A stretch of 5,388 nt of DNA from the NCBI GenBank assembly GCA_002068815.1, contig MWAC01000305.1, positions 1-5,388 on the forward strand, given 5' to 3'. Under the pieces are notes generated by a model that was not told the origin of the DNA, did not search any database, and saw nothing but the letters and a program-made list of their open reading frames with translations. The position numbers and the translations under genes were made by a program. Shown in pieces: positions 1 through 5,164 of the stretch. This stretch comes from Firmicutes bacterium ADurb.Bin467. GTDB lineage: Bacteria; Bacillota; Clostridia; Christensenellales; Aristaeellaceae. Position 1 is the stretch's first letter; each line of letters begins with the position of its first letter.

Positions 1-90
1 ACGGTGTCGGTCCCGCCGACGGTGTCGGTCCCGCCGACGGTGTCGGTCCCGCCGACGGTGTCGGTCCCGCCGACGGTGTCGGTTCCGCGG
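1..90. repeat. 18-bp tandem repeat encoding PTPSAG
   Basis: Four identical 18-bp units (1-18, 19-36, 37-54, 55-72; unit acggtgtcggtcccgccg) are followed by a diverged fifth copy (73-90) with two substitutions, at 84 and 88-89 (c to t, c to g). The first perfect unit starts at the window edge, so the array probably continues to the left. The repeat lies in the minus-strand gene and encodes PTPSAG (residues 94-117, then PTP). The period is a multiple of three, so copy-number changes keep the frame. Nucleotide-perfect copies point to recent expansion by slippage or recombination. An assembler could also collapse or expand such an array. Confidence 0.95.
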
Positions 91-361
91 TGGGCGAGGC
101 GGTCGGCCGGGGCGTCGGGGAAGCCGTCGGCATGGGCGTCTGCGAGGGCGACGGCGTCACCTCGACGATCGGCGCGGGGGAGTACATCTCGCGATATTTC
201 AGGGACTCGTCCTCGACGCGCGCGCGGTTTGCGTACCAGAAAACCACGTAGATAAGGCTCAGGAGGAGGACGAGCGCGCACGCGCCCAGAAACATCCTGT
301 GCCTTCTGGCGCGCGGGCTTTTGTCGCCCCATTTCAACAGCGCCTTCCATTCGTTTCGCAT
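1..361 (-). CDS. Single-pass membrane protein with Pro/Thr-rich repeat segment (5' part, runs off the left edge)
   Basis: The first 120 codons are visible, read on the minus strand from the ATG at 361-359. The start is set by GGAGG (complement of 371-375), 9 nt upstream. The protein begins with a basic cytoplasmic stretch (residues 1-23, many Arg/Lys). A hydrophobic helix follows at about 24-44 (FLGACALVLLLSLIYVVFWYA), and then a charged region at 45-60 containing LKYREMY. From 62 it becomes a low-complexity Pro/Thr/Ser/Ala segment, and from 94 a perfect PTPSAG hexapeptide repeat. The positive-inside rule places the N-terminus in the cytoplasm and the repeat outside, probably spanning the cell wall. 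The functional C-terminal domain lies beyond the window. A class B sortase or another wall-anchored enzyme would fit this architecture, but nothing here proves it. The gene is transcribed away from spoIVA. Coding confidence is high; function is unknown. Confidence 0.85.
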   Translation of the reverse strand, partial: MRNEWKALLKWGDKSPRARRHRMFLGACALVLLLSLIYVVFWYANRARVEDESLKYREMYSPAPIVEVTPSPSQTPMPTASPTPRPTASPTAEPTPSAGPTPSAGPTPSAGPTPSAGPTP

Positions 362-394
362 GCGGCCGGGCCTCCAACAACAATTTCGCCTCCC

Positions 395-423
395 ATTATA
401 AGCCCTCGCGCGGAAGATTGCAA
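395..423 (-). promoter_or_regulatory. Vegetative (sigma-A type) promoter of the minus-strand membrane protein gene
   Basis: On the minus strand, a perfect TATAAT -10 box (400 to 395) sits 17 nt downstream of TTGCAA (423 to 418), which matches 4 of 6 bases of the TTGACA consensus. Transcription would start near 388, giving a leader of about 27 nt with GGAGG ahead of the ATG at 361. The box geometry is ideal. The promoter lies back to back with the proposed spoIVA promoter. Confidence 0.7.
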
Positions 424-436
424 GCCGCCCGGGTTC

Positions 437-465
437 GCATACTGCATCCGTCTCCCTCATATGCT
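437..465 (+). promoter_or_regulatory. Candidate sigma-E (mother-cell) promoter of spoIVA
   Basis: GCATACT (437-443) resembles the sigma-E -35 element (kmATATT). After 14 nt, CATATGCT (458-465) resembles the -10 element (CATACAnT): CATA and the final T match. In the looser form ATA-N16-CATA-N3-T every fixed base matches. The predicted start near 472 leaves a short leader containing the GGGAGG ribosome binding site at 484-489. In B. subtilis spoIVA is transcribed by sigma-E in the mother cell, which supports the reading. The consensus was recalled rather than scored against a matrix. I see no vegetative-type promoter in this gap on the plus strand. Confidence 0.5.
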
Positions 466-497
466 CAAACAGTAAATTGTGGTGGGAGGCGCGTTCC

Positions 498-1976
498 ATG
501 AATCAAAGCACATTGTATCGGGACATCGCCGGCCGATGCGAGGGAGATATTTACTTGGGCGTCGTCGGTCCCGTGCGAACGGGCAAGTCGACGTTCATCA
601 AGCGGTTCATGGAGCTGCTTGTTCTTCCGAACCTCGCCGGCGAACACCGCCGCGAGCGGGCGCTCGACGAATTGCCGCAGAGCGGCGCGGGGCGGACGAT
701 CATGACCACGCAGCCGAAGTTCGTGCCGAACGAGGCGGTCGAGCTGCAGCTTCGCGACGAGGCGAACTTTCGCGTGCGCCTGGTCGACTGCGTGGGATAC
801 CTGATCGACGGTGTGCTGGGGCTGGACGAGGAGGGCGAGACGCGCATGGTCCGGACCCCGTGGTTCGACCACGACATCCCCTTCGAGCAGGCGGCGGAGC
901 TCGGCACGCGCAAGGTGATCCGCGAGCACTCGACGATCGGCGTCGTCGTGACGACCGACGGCAGCGTCACCGACATCCCGCGAAGCGCCTACGTCGGCGC
1001 CGAGGAGCGCGTCATCGCGGAGCTGAAGGCGCTCGAAAAGCCGTTCGTCGTCGTCCTGAACACGAAGAAGCCGCTCGACCCGGACACGCGCAGGCTCCGC
1101 GACGCGCTTGAGGAGAGGCACGCCGTGCCGGTGATGGCGATGGACGTCTTGAACATGCGCGAGGCGGACCTGAACGGGCTGCTCGAGAGCGTGCTGTTCG
1201 AGTTCCCGCTGACCGAGATTCGCGTAAGCGCGCCGTCGTGGCTGACGTCTCTCGACGCCGACCACTGGCTCAACGAGGCCGTGCTCGGCGCGGTGCGCTC
1301 CGCGGCGGAGCAGATGCGGCGCGTGAACGACCACCAGGTGCTCGGCCGGGCGCTCGAGGCGCTCGAGTACACAGAGGACGCGTCCGTCAGCGAGATTCGG
1401 CTCAACGAGGGCGCGATCGACTACCGGCTCGCGCTCAAGGACGGCCTGTTCTACCGCGTGCTCGGCGAGGCGAGCGGACAGGAGATCGAGGACGAGGAGC
1501 ACCTGTTCGAGATGATGAAGGAGCTCGTCAAGGCAAAGCGCGAGTACGACCGCGTCGCGGGCGCGCTCGAGAGCGTGCGCAGGACCGGCTACGGGCTCGT
1601 GACGCCGACGATGGCGGAGCTGACATTGCAGGAGCCGGAGATCGTCCGGCAGGGCTCGCGCTTTGGCGTCCGGCTCAAGGCCAGCGCGCCGTCGCTTCAC
1701 ATGATCCGCGTCGATATCGACACCGAGGTGAGCCCGGTCGTCGGCACCGAGAAGCAGTCCGAGGAGCTCGTCCAGTATCTCCTGAGCGCGTTCGAGAACA
1801 ACCGCGCCGGCATCTGGGAGACCGAGCTGTTCGGAAAATCGCTGAACGACCTCGTGCGCGAGGGGCTTTCGAACAAGCTGACGCGCATGCCCGAGGACGT
1901 GCGCACAAACATACAGGCGGCGCTCAAGAAGATCATCAACGAGGGAACCGGCGGCATGATCTGCATCCTGTTGTGA
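498..1976 (+). CDS. spoIVA: Stage IV sporulation protein A, spore coat basement-layer ATPase
   Basis: SpoIVA is a mother-cell cytoskeletal ATPase. It polymerises irreversibly on the outer forespore membrane, where SpoVM anchors it, to form the platform for the spore coat; it is also needed for the cortex. The ATG at 498 is chosen over an in-frame TTG at 477 because GGGAGG (484-489) lies 8 nt upstream. This start gives 492 residues, the length of the B. subtilis protein. The P-loop is G24-PVRTGK-S31-T32 with Lys30. The threonines at T70-T71 (GRTIMTTQPKFVP) and the Walker B Asp97 (VRLVDCVGY) fall at the same positions as in B. subtilis as I recall them. Residues 1 to about 230 form the GTPase-like ATPase domain. 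The rest is the helical middle and C-terminal region, ending in the family-typical GTGGMICILL, needed for localisation and polymerisation. Nothing looks broken. Transcription appears separate from the darA cluster downstream. Confidence 0.98.
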   Translation: MNQSTLYRDIAGRCEGDIYLGVVGPVRTGKSTFIKRFMELLVLPNLAGEHRRERALDELPQSGAGRTIMTTQPKFVPNEAVELQLRDEANFRVRLVDCVGYLIDGVLGLDEEGETRMVRTPWFDHDIPFEQAAELGTRKVIREHSTIGVVVTTDGSVTDIPRSAYVGAEERVIAELKALEKPFVVVLNTKKPLDPDTRRLRDALEERHAVPVMAMDVLNMREADLNGLLESVLFEFPLTEIRVSAPSWLTSLDADHWLNEAVLGAVRSAAEQMRRVNDHQVLGRALEALEYTEDASVSEIRLNEGAIDYRLALKDGLFYRVLGEASGQEIEDEEHLFEMMKELVKAKREYDRVAGALESVRRTGYGLVTPTMAELTLQEPEIVRQGSRFGVRLKASAPSLHMIRVDIDTEVSPVVGTEKQSEELVQYLLSAFENNRAGIWETELFGKSLNDLVREGLSNKLTRMPEDVRTNIQAALKKIINEGTGGMICILL

Positions 1977-1977
1977 T

Positions 1978-2002
1978 CCCCCGGGCGAATTTTCCCGGGA
2001 GG
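1978..2002 (+). terminator. GC-rich hairpin just after spoIVA, weak terminator candidate
   Basis: CCCGGG (1980-1985) pairs with CCCGGG (1994-1999) around an 8-nt loop containing TTTT. Two further C-G pairs (1978-1979 with 2001-2002) are possible if A2000 bulges out. The hairpin starts directly after the spoIVA stop codon. No T-run follows, so it is not a classical intrinsic terminator. It may protect the 3' end of the spoIVA mRNA or attenuate readthrough. Confidence 0.35.
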
Positions 2003-2031
2003 TTGCGCCTGCGCGCGTTTTGATGTATACT
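2003..2031 (+). promoter_or_regulatory. Candidate vegetative promoter of the darA-holB-ricT cluster
   Basis: TTGCGC (2003-2008) and TATACT (2026-2031) are separated by 17 nt. The -10 box matches 5 of 6 consensus bases, the -35 box 3 of 6. The predicted start near 2038 would give a leader of about 29 nt. The purine-rich AAGGGATGG (2051-2059) serves as a modest ribosome binding site 7 nt before the darA ATG. The -10 box lies inside a larger dyad, which could modulate it. Confidence 0.5.
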
Positions 2032-2049
2032 GTACATGGAAAACGCGCG
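2012..2049. repeat. Interrupted inverted repeat over the darA promoter
   Basis: Outer arms CGCGCGTTTT (2012-2021) and AAAACGCGCG (2040-2049) are perfect 10-bp complements. Inside them, ATGTA (2023-2027) pairs with TACAT (2033-2037), leaving the loop TACTG. Only a 1x2 internal loop (G2022 against G2038-G2039) interrupts a stem of 15 bp. The -10 box and the predicted start point lie within it. As DNA it could be an operator; in readthrough RNA from spoIVA it would form a strong hairpin. No T-run follows it, so it is unlikely to be a terminator. Confidence 0.7.
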
Positions 2050-2066
2050 AAAGGGATGGTGGCGAC

Positions 2067-2396
2067 ATGAAGCTGATCATTGCGATTGTGCAGGATGAGG
2101 ATTCTTCCCACCTCATCCGAAAGCTGATGGACGGGGGTTACGGTGTAACCAAGCTCGCGACGACCGGCGGATTCCTGCGCTCCGGAAACACGACCTTGCT
2201 GGTGGGCGTCGACGACGAGCAGTTCGACGGCGCGATGGCCATCATCGAGGACATCTGCAAGAGCAGAAAGCAGATCGCGACCTCGCCGTCCCCGATGTCC
2301 GGCTCGACCGGCGTGTACGTGCCGTACCCGATCGAGGTCGTGGTCGGCGGCGCGACGATCTTCGTGCTGAACGTCGAAAAATTCATCAAGATTTAG
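2067..2396 (+). CDS. darA: DarA (YaaQ/PstA), cyclic-di-AMP-binding PII-like signalling protein
   Basis: This is a small cytoplasmic trimeric PII-like protein that binds c-di-AMP. Its downstream partner is not firmly established in the family. The 109-residue length equals that of B. subtilis DarA. Family signatures are the N-terminal strand MKLIIAIVQDED, the nucleotide-site segment KLATTGGFLRSGNTTLLVGV (about 29-48), and the C-terminal VEVGGA-like block (IEVVVGGATIFVLNVEKF, about 88-105). The ATG at 2067 is the only sensible start. The stop is followed after 27 nt by holB and then ricT, the same neighbours as in B. subtilis, where yaaR also sits between darA and holB. Here yaaR is absent and the gene probably shares a transcript with holB and ricT. 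Confidence 0.97.
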   Translation: MKLIIAIVQDEDSSHLIRKLMDGGYGVTKLATTGGFLRSGNTTLLVGVDDEQFDGAMAIIEDICKSRKQIATSPSPMSGSTGVYVPYPIEVVVGGATIFVLNVEKFIKI

Positions 2397-2423
2397 GAAG
2401 CCCGGGAAAGGCGTACGCTGCGA

Positions 2424-3362
2424 TTGAAACGGTCTGATTTTGCGGGGAGTCCGGAAATTGAACACCTGATGCGTTCGGTGAAAGCCGGGCGCATTGCCCA
2501 TGCCTATCTGATCGCCGGCGGCAGGGGAACGGGCAAGCGCACGCTCGCGAAGCTCGCCGCGCAGTCGCTGTTCTGCCAGGCCGAGGACAAGCCCTGCGAC
2601 CAATGCCCCGCCTGCAAGCGGATCATCGCCGGCAGCCACCCGGATGTCCGGACGATCGCCCCGAAGGGGAAGTCGATCGGCGTCGACGAGGTGCGGCTCT
2701 TGATAAACCGGCTGTCGGTCAAGCCCTACGAAGGCGGATACCGCGCGGTGATCGTCGAGGAGGCCGACAGGATGACGCTGAGCGCGCAGAACGCGCTGCT
2801 CAAGACGCTCGAGGAGCCCGGCGACAGGACGGTATTCTTTTTGCTGACGGAGTCGCCGAACGCGCTCGTCCCGACGGTGCGCTCGCGCTCGCGCATCGTC
2901 CGGGTCGCGCCGCTCCCGCGCGACCGGTGCGCGGAGGTGCTCGTCTCGCGCGGCGTCGACGAGGCGCGCGCGCGGACGCTCTCCGGCTTTGCGCGCGGCG
3001 CGGTCGGGCGCGCGCTTGAGATCGGCGCGGACGAGGGCTTTTTCCCGCTGTACCGGCGCGTGCTCGGGTCGCTCCAATCGCTCAAGGGCCCCGGCTCGGT
3101 CGCGGAGGCGGCGGGTGGGCTCTCCGAGGAAAAGGACCGCTCGGCGGACGTACTCGAGATGCTCGAGATCATCGGCCGCGACAGGATGGCCGTCGAAAAC
3201 GGAGCTCCGGCCGAGGCGTGCGACCCCGCGGCCGTCGCGGAATTGCCGATTTCCGGCGGCGCGCTTCTCAGGGGCGTGCTGCGCGCGCGGGAGATGCTCT
3301 TCTCGAACGTCGCGTGGCCGAGCGTGCTCGATCAATTGTATTTTTCGCTTCCGGAAGGTTAG
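2424..3362 (+). CDS. holB: DNA polymerase III delta' subunit (clamp-loader)
   Basis: Delta' is a stator subunit of the clamp loader that places the beta sliding clamp on primed DNA. The 312-residue protein has the AAA+ layout: HAYLI-AGGRGTGKRTLA with a complete P-loop (G32 to T40, Lys38), and a zinc module with C51, C58, C61 and C64. The degenerate Walker B is VIVEEADRM (109-117), and SAQNALLKTLEEP (120-132) is the strongly conserved helix. The usual SRC motif reads S154-R155-S156, keeping the arginine but with Ser for Cys. The C-terminal third (about 200-312) is the variable collar domain. The start is TTG at 2424, giving MKRSDFAGSPEIEHLM as family members expect. AAAGG (2407-2411) lies 12 nt upstream, rather far. 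The ATG at 2469 (Met16) would cut the conserved N-terminus. DnaX (gamma/tau) is the main alternative, but the short length and genomic context favour delta'. Confidence 0.92.
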   Translation: MKRSDFAGSPEIEHLMRSVKAGRIAHAYLIAGGRGTGKRTLAKLAAQSLFCQAEDKPCDQCPACKRIIAGSHPDVRTIAPKGKSIGVDEVRLLINRLSVKPYEGGYRAVIVEEADRMTLSAQNALLKTLEEPGDRTVFFLLTESPNALVPTVRSRSRIVRVAPLPRDRCAEVLVSRGVDEARARTLSGFARGAVGRALEIGADEGFFPLYRRVLGSLQSLKGPGSVAEAAGGLSEEKDRSADVLEMLEIIGRDRMAVENGAPAEACDPAAVAELPISGGALLRGVLRAREMLFSNVAWPSVLDQLYFSLPEG

Positions 3363-3383
3363 GATATTACAGGAGGAACACAA

Positions 3384-4502
3384 ATGGCGACAGTGATCGG
3401 CGTCCGGTTCAAGAAGGCCGGCAAGGTATATTATTTCGACCCGTGCGAGGTGTGGCCGCGCCCGGGCGACAATGTCGTCGTCGAGACGGCGCGCGGCGTC
3501 GAGTTCGGCGAGGTCGTCACCGGTGCGCGCGAGGTCGACGACCAGCAGATCGTCGCGCCGCTGAAGAAGGTGCTGCGCGTCGCGACCGAGGAGGACGTGC
3601 GCCGCGCGGACTACAACGCGAAGCGCGAGGTCGAGGCGATGAAGATCTGCCAGGAGAAGATCGGAAAGCACAAGCTCGAGATGAAGCTCGTCAGCGTCGA
3701 ATATACGTTTGACAACTCGAAGATCATCTTCTACTTCACCGCGAACGGGCGCGTCGACTTTCGCGAGCTCGTCAAGGACCTCGCAAGCGTGTTCAAGACG
3801 CGGATCGAGCTCCGGCAGATCGGCGTGCGCGACGAGGCGAAGATGCTGGGCGGGCTCGGCTCCTGCGGGCGGCCGATCTGCTGCGGCACGTTTTTGGGGG
3901 ACTTTCAGCCGGTGTCGATCAAGATGGCGAAGGAGCAGAACCTGTCTTTGAACCCGACGAAGATCTCCGGCCAGTGCGGGCGGCTCATGTGCTGCCTCAA
4001 GTACGAGCAGGACTACTACGAGCAGACGCTCAAGAAGCTGCCGCGCGTCGGGAAGGACATCGTGACCCCGGACGGCGTCGGCGTCATCACGGACATCAAC
4101 GCGATCTGCGAGCGCGTCAAGGTGCGCATCAAGACCGCGGACGACAGCTTCGACGTGCGCGAATACAACATCGCGGACGTCCGCCGGCCCGGCCCGGACG
4201 ACTCCGCCGCCGTGCGCGAGGCGCCCCGGCCGCACCTGAACCGCGGCGACCGCCGCCCGGAGGAGCCCAAGGGCGAGGCCGCGCCCGAGGACGACGCGAA
4301 GCGCCGCCGCTACCCGCACCAGAAGGCGCCGAAGAATTTGAGCACCGAGCAGTTCTTCGAGAAGATGCACACCGACGGCGACGGAGCGAAGAAGCGCCCG
4401 GACAGGCCCCGGAAGGACCGCGCGCCAAGAAGCGACAAGGCCCCGGACGCCGTGCAGGGCGCAAAGAAGGCCGAGGGGAAGCAGGATGTGGCGGAAACGT
4501 AA
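3384..4502 (+). CDS. ricT: RicT (YaaT), PSP1-domain Fe-S regulator of RNA processing, with long basic tail
   Basis: In B. subtilis RicT forms the Y-complex with RicA and RicF. The complex carries [4Fe-4S] clusters and helps RNase Y mature mRNAs, affecting sporulation, competence and biofilm formation. The start is ATG 3384 with AGGAGG (3371-3376) 7 nt upstream, 21 nt after holB. The PSP1 core spans about residues 1-266. Cysteines likely to bind the cluster are in GSCGRPICCGTF (C161, C166, C167) and SGQCGRLMCCLKYE (C198, C203, C204). A small beta segment follows (PDGVGVITDI, 229-238). At 372 residues it is about 100 longer than B. subtilis YaaT (about 275). The extra part, 267-372, is rich in Lys, Arg, Asp, Pro and Ala and probably disordered, except for a short helix-like island NLSTEQFFEKM (318-328). 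No ricA or ricF lies in this window. Confidence 0.95.
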   Translation: MATVIGVRFKKAGKVYYFDPCEVWPRPGDNVVVETARGVEFGEVVTGAREVDDQQIVAPLKKVLRVATEEDVRRADYNAKREVEAMKICQEKIGKHKLEMKLVSVEYTFDNSKIIFYFTANGRVDFRELVKDLASVFKTRIELRQIGVRDEAKMLGGLGSCGRPICCGTFLGDFQPVSIKMAKEQNLSLNPTKISGQCGRLMCCLKYEQDYYEQTLKKLPRVGKDIVTPDGVGVITDINAICERVKVRIKTADDSFDVREYNIADVRRPGPDDSAAVREAPRPHLNRGDRRPEEPKGEAAPEDDAKRRRYPHQKAPKNLSTEQFFEKMHTDGDGAKKRPDRPRKDRAPRSDKAPDAVQGAKKAEGKQDVAET

Positions 4503-4531
4503 AAATAACGCATGAAATTTCAAAAAAGGGC

Positions 4532-4560
4532 TGTACTTTCCGCGCGCGATATGCTATAAT
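4532..4560 (+). promoter_or_regulatory. Extended -10 promoter of the zinc-ribbon protein gene
   Basis: A perfect TATAAT (4555-4560) is preceded by TGC (4552-4554), forming an extended -10 element. TGTACT (4532-4537) is a 3 of 6 match to the -35 consensus at 17-nt spacing. A start near 4567 gives a leader of about 118 nt. The box lies 52 bp after the ricT stop, where no terminator is visible, so some readthrough from ricT is also possible. GGGCTG (4528-4533) and CAGCCC (4566-4571) bracket the promoter as a 6-bp dyad, which may be chance. Confidence 0.7.
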
Positions 4561-4566
4561 ACGACC

Positions 4567-4684
4567 AGCCCCGATAGAACGCTCTAAGAAACCGTATCCC
4601 TCCGGTGGGACCCCTACCGATGGCAGGACTCGGCATCTAAGACAGGTCATCGCTTGGGCACACACATTTAGGAGGGTTTTTTCC
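4567..4684 (+). promoter_or_regulatory. Structured 5' leader with a sequence complementary to the ribosome binding site
   Basis: This stretch between the predicted start point and the ATG has no coding potential. CGGTGGG (4603-4609) pairs with CCTACCG (4613-4619) through a 3-nt loop, 7 bp including one G-U; C4599-C4600 can extend the stem with G4622-G4623. CCCTCC (4598-4603) is an exact complement of GGAGGG (4671-4676), the Shine-Dalgarno core. The two pairings overlap at 4599-4603, so they could be alternative folds. I recognise no known riboswitch class. Structure was judged by eye, without energy calculation. Confidence 0.4.
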
Positions 4685-4975
4685 ATGATGGAAGACAAGA
4701 CTTTGGTTTGCCGTGAGTGCGGCGCGGAGTTTGCGTTCACCGCGTCCGAACAGCAGTTCTATGCCGACAAGGGCTTTCAGAACGAGCCTGGCCGTTGTCC
4801 GGCCTGCCGTGCTGCCCGCCGTCAGAACAATGGTGGCTCCCGCGGCGAGCGCCAGATGTACGAAGTGATCTGCGACGGATGCGGCCAGCCCACGCAGGTG
4901 CCGTTCCAGCCCCGCGGAGACCGTCCCGTCTACTGCCGCAACTGCTTTGACTCCCAGCGTCAGAGCCGCTTCTAA
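4685..4975 (+). CDS. Small double zinc-ribbon protein (zinc-ribbon plus CxxC-x17-CxxC domain)
   Basis: A 96-residue cytoplasmic protein with two Cys4 zinc sites. The N-terminal ribbon has C9xxC12 and C38xxC41 (25 residues between pairs) and resembles the Firmicutes 'probable zinc-ribbon domain' family. The C-terminal one, C63xxC66 and C84xxC87, has exactly 17 residues between pairs. With CDGCGQPTQVPF and RPVYCRNCF it fits the CxxC-x17-CxxC domain. A Gly/Arg/Asn linker (47-57) joins them. The ATG at 4685 is preferred (AGGAGGG at 4670-4676, 9 nt from the AGGAGG core); the ATG at 4688 would remove one residue. No biochemical function is established; nucleic-acid or ribosome-associated binding is plausible for such basic ribbons but inferred. 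CGT makes up 6 of its 12 Arg codons, unlike the CGC/CGG-dominated genes before it. This suggests high expression, in line with its strong promoter, ribosome binding site and terminator. Confidence 0.93.
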   Translation: MMEDKTLVCRECGAEFAFTASEQQFYADKGFQNEPGRCPACRAARRQNNGGSRGERQMYEVICDGCGQPTQVPFQPRGDRPVYCRNCFDSQRQSRF

Positions 4976-4993
4976 GCACAACGGGTATTAACC

Positions 4994-5016
4994 GCCCCCG
5001 CAAGGGGGCTTTTTTT
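4994..5016 (+). terminator. Intrinsic terminator after the zinc-ribbon gene
   Basis: GCCCCC (4994-4999) pairs perfectly with GGGGGC (5004-5009) around the GNRA-type tetraloop GCAA. Seven T residues (5010-5016) follow immediately. It starts 18 nt after the stop codon. This is a textbook Rho-independent terminator and closes the transcription unit that includes the zinc-ribbon gene. Confidence 0.95.
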
Positions 5017-5116
5017 GTGGAGAGATTGTGGGGGATGCGAGGGGTCCTTGAGGGATTGGCGCGCCGCGGAAGGAGCTTCCCTTGGGGGAAATAGTTCTGT
5101 GGGCTTTTCCGGAGGG

Positions 5117-5153
5117 GCGCGGGGATTGAAATTGGCAATCATGACGCCCGCGC
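5117..5153. repeat. Bulged 12-bp inverted repeat in the intergenic region
   Basis: GCGCGGG (5117-5123) is complementary to CCCGCGC (5147-5153), and directly inside GATTG (5124-5128) is complementary to CAATC (5136-5140). The stem is continuous on the left side; on the right a 6-nt bulge (atgacg, 5141-5146) splits it. The loop is 7 nt. No T-run follows on the plus strand, and on the minus strand no T-run follows either. It could be a REP-like element or RNA structure; the role is unknown. Confidence 0.5.
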
Positions 5154-5164
5154 ATATTTCCGCC

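Noticed and set aside
1..90. CRISPR array
   Set aside because: The 18-bp units are directly adjacent without spacers and keep a reading frame, so this is a coding minisatellite.
4..255. An 83-aa plus-strand open frame starting in the tandem repeat
   Set aside because: The repeat is in frame with the minus-strand membrane protein, which has a start codon, ribosome binding site, promoter and membrane helix. The plus-strand reading has none of these.
477..497. TTG at 477 as an earlier start of spoIVA
   Set aside because: It would place the ribosome binding site GGGAGG inside the coding region and add seven residues (MWWEARS) not expected in the family. The ATG at 498 gives the standard 492 residues and numbering.
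465..4523. A 1352-aa open frame on the minus strand
   Set aside because: It is the exact codon-register complement of four conserved genes and stays open only because they lack TTA, CTA and TCA codons. The product is Arg/Leu/Asp/Ala/Val-rich without recognisable domains and has no ribosome binding site worth naming.
4512..4559. A 15-codon reading frame from ATG 4512
   Set aside because: It has no ribosome binding site, overlaps the promoter of the next gene and ends inside the -10 box.
3974..4975. A long plus-strand frame joining the end of ricT, out of frame, with the zinc-ribbon gene
   Set aside because: Its first part is a shadow of ricT, rich in Arg and Ala. The intergenic promoter, leader and AGGAGGG show that translation starts at 4685.
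5033..5124. G-quadruplex motif in the G-runs
   Set aside because: No four runs of at least three G occur with short loops; one loop would be about 30 nt.
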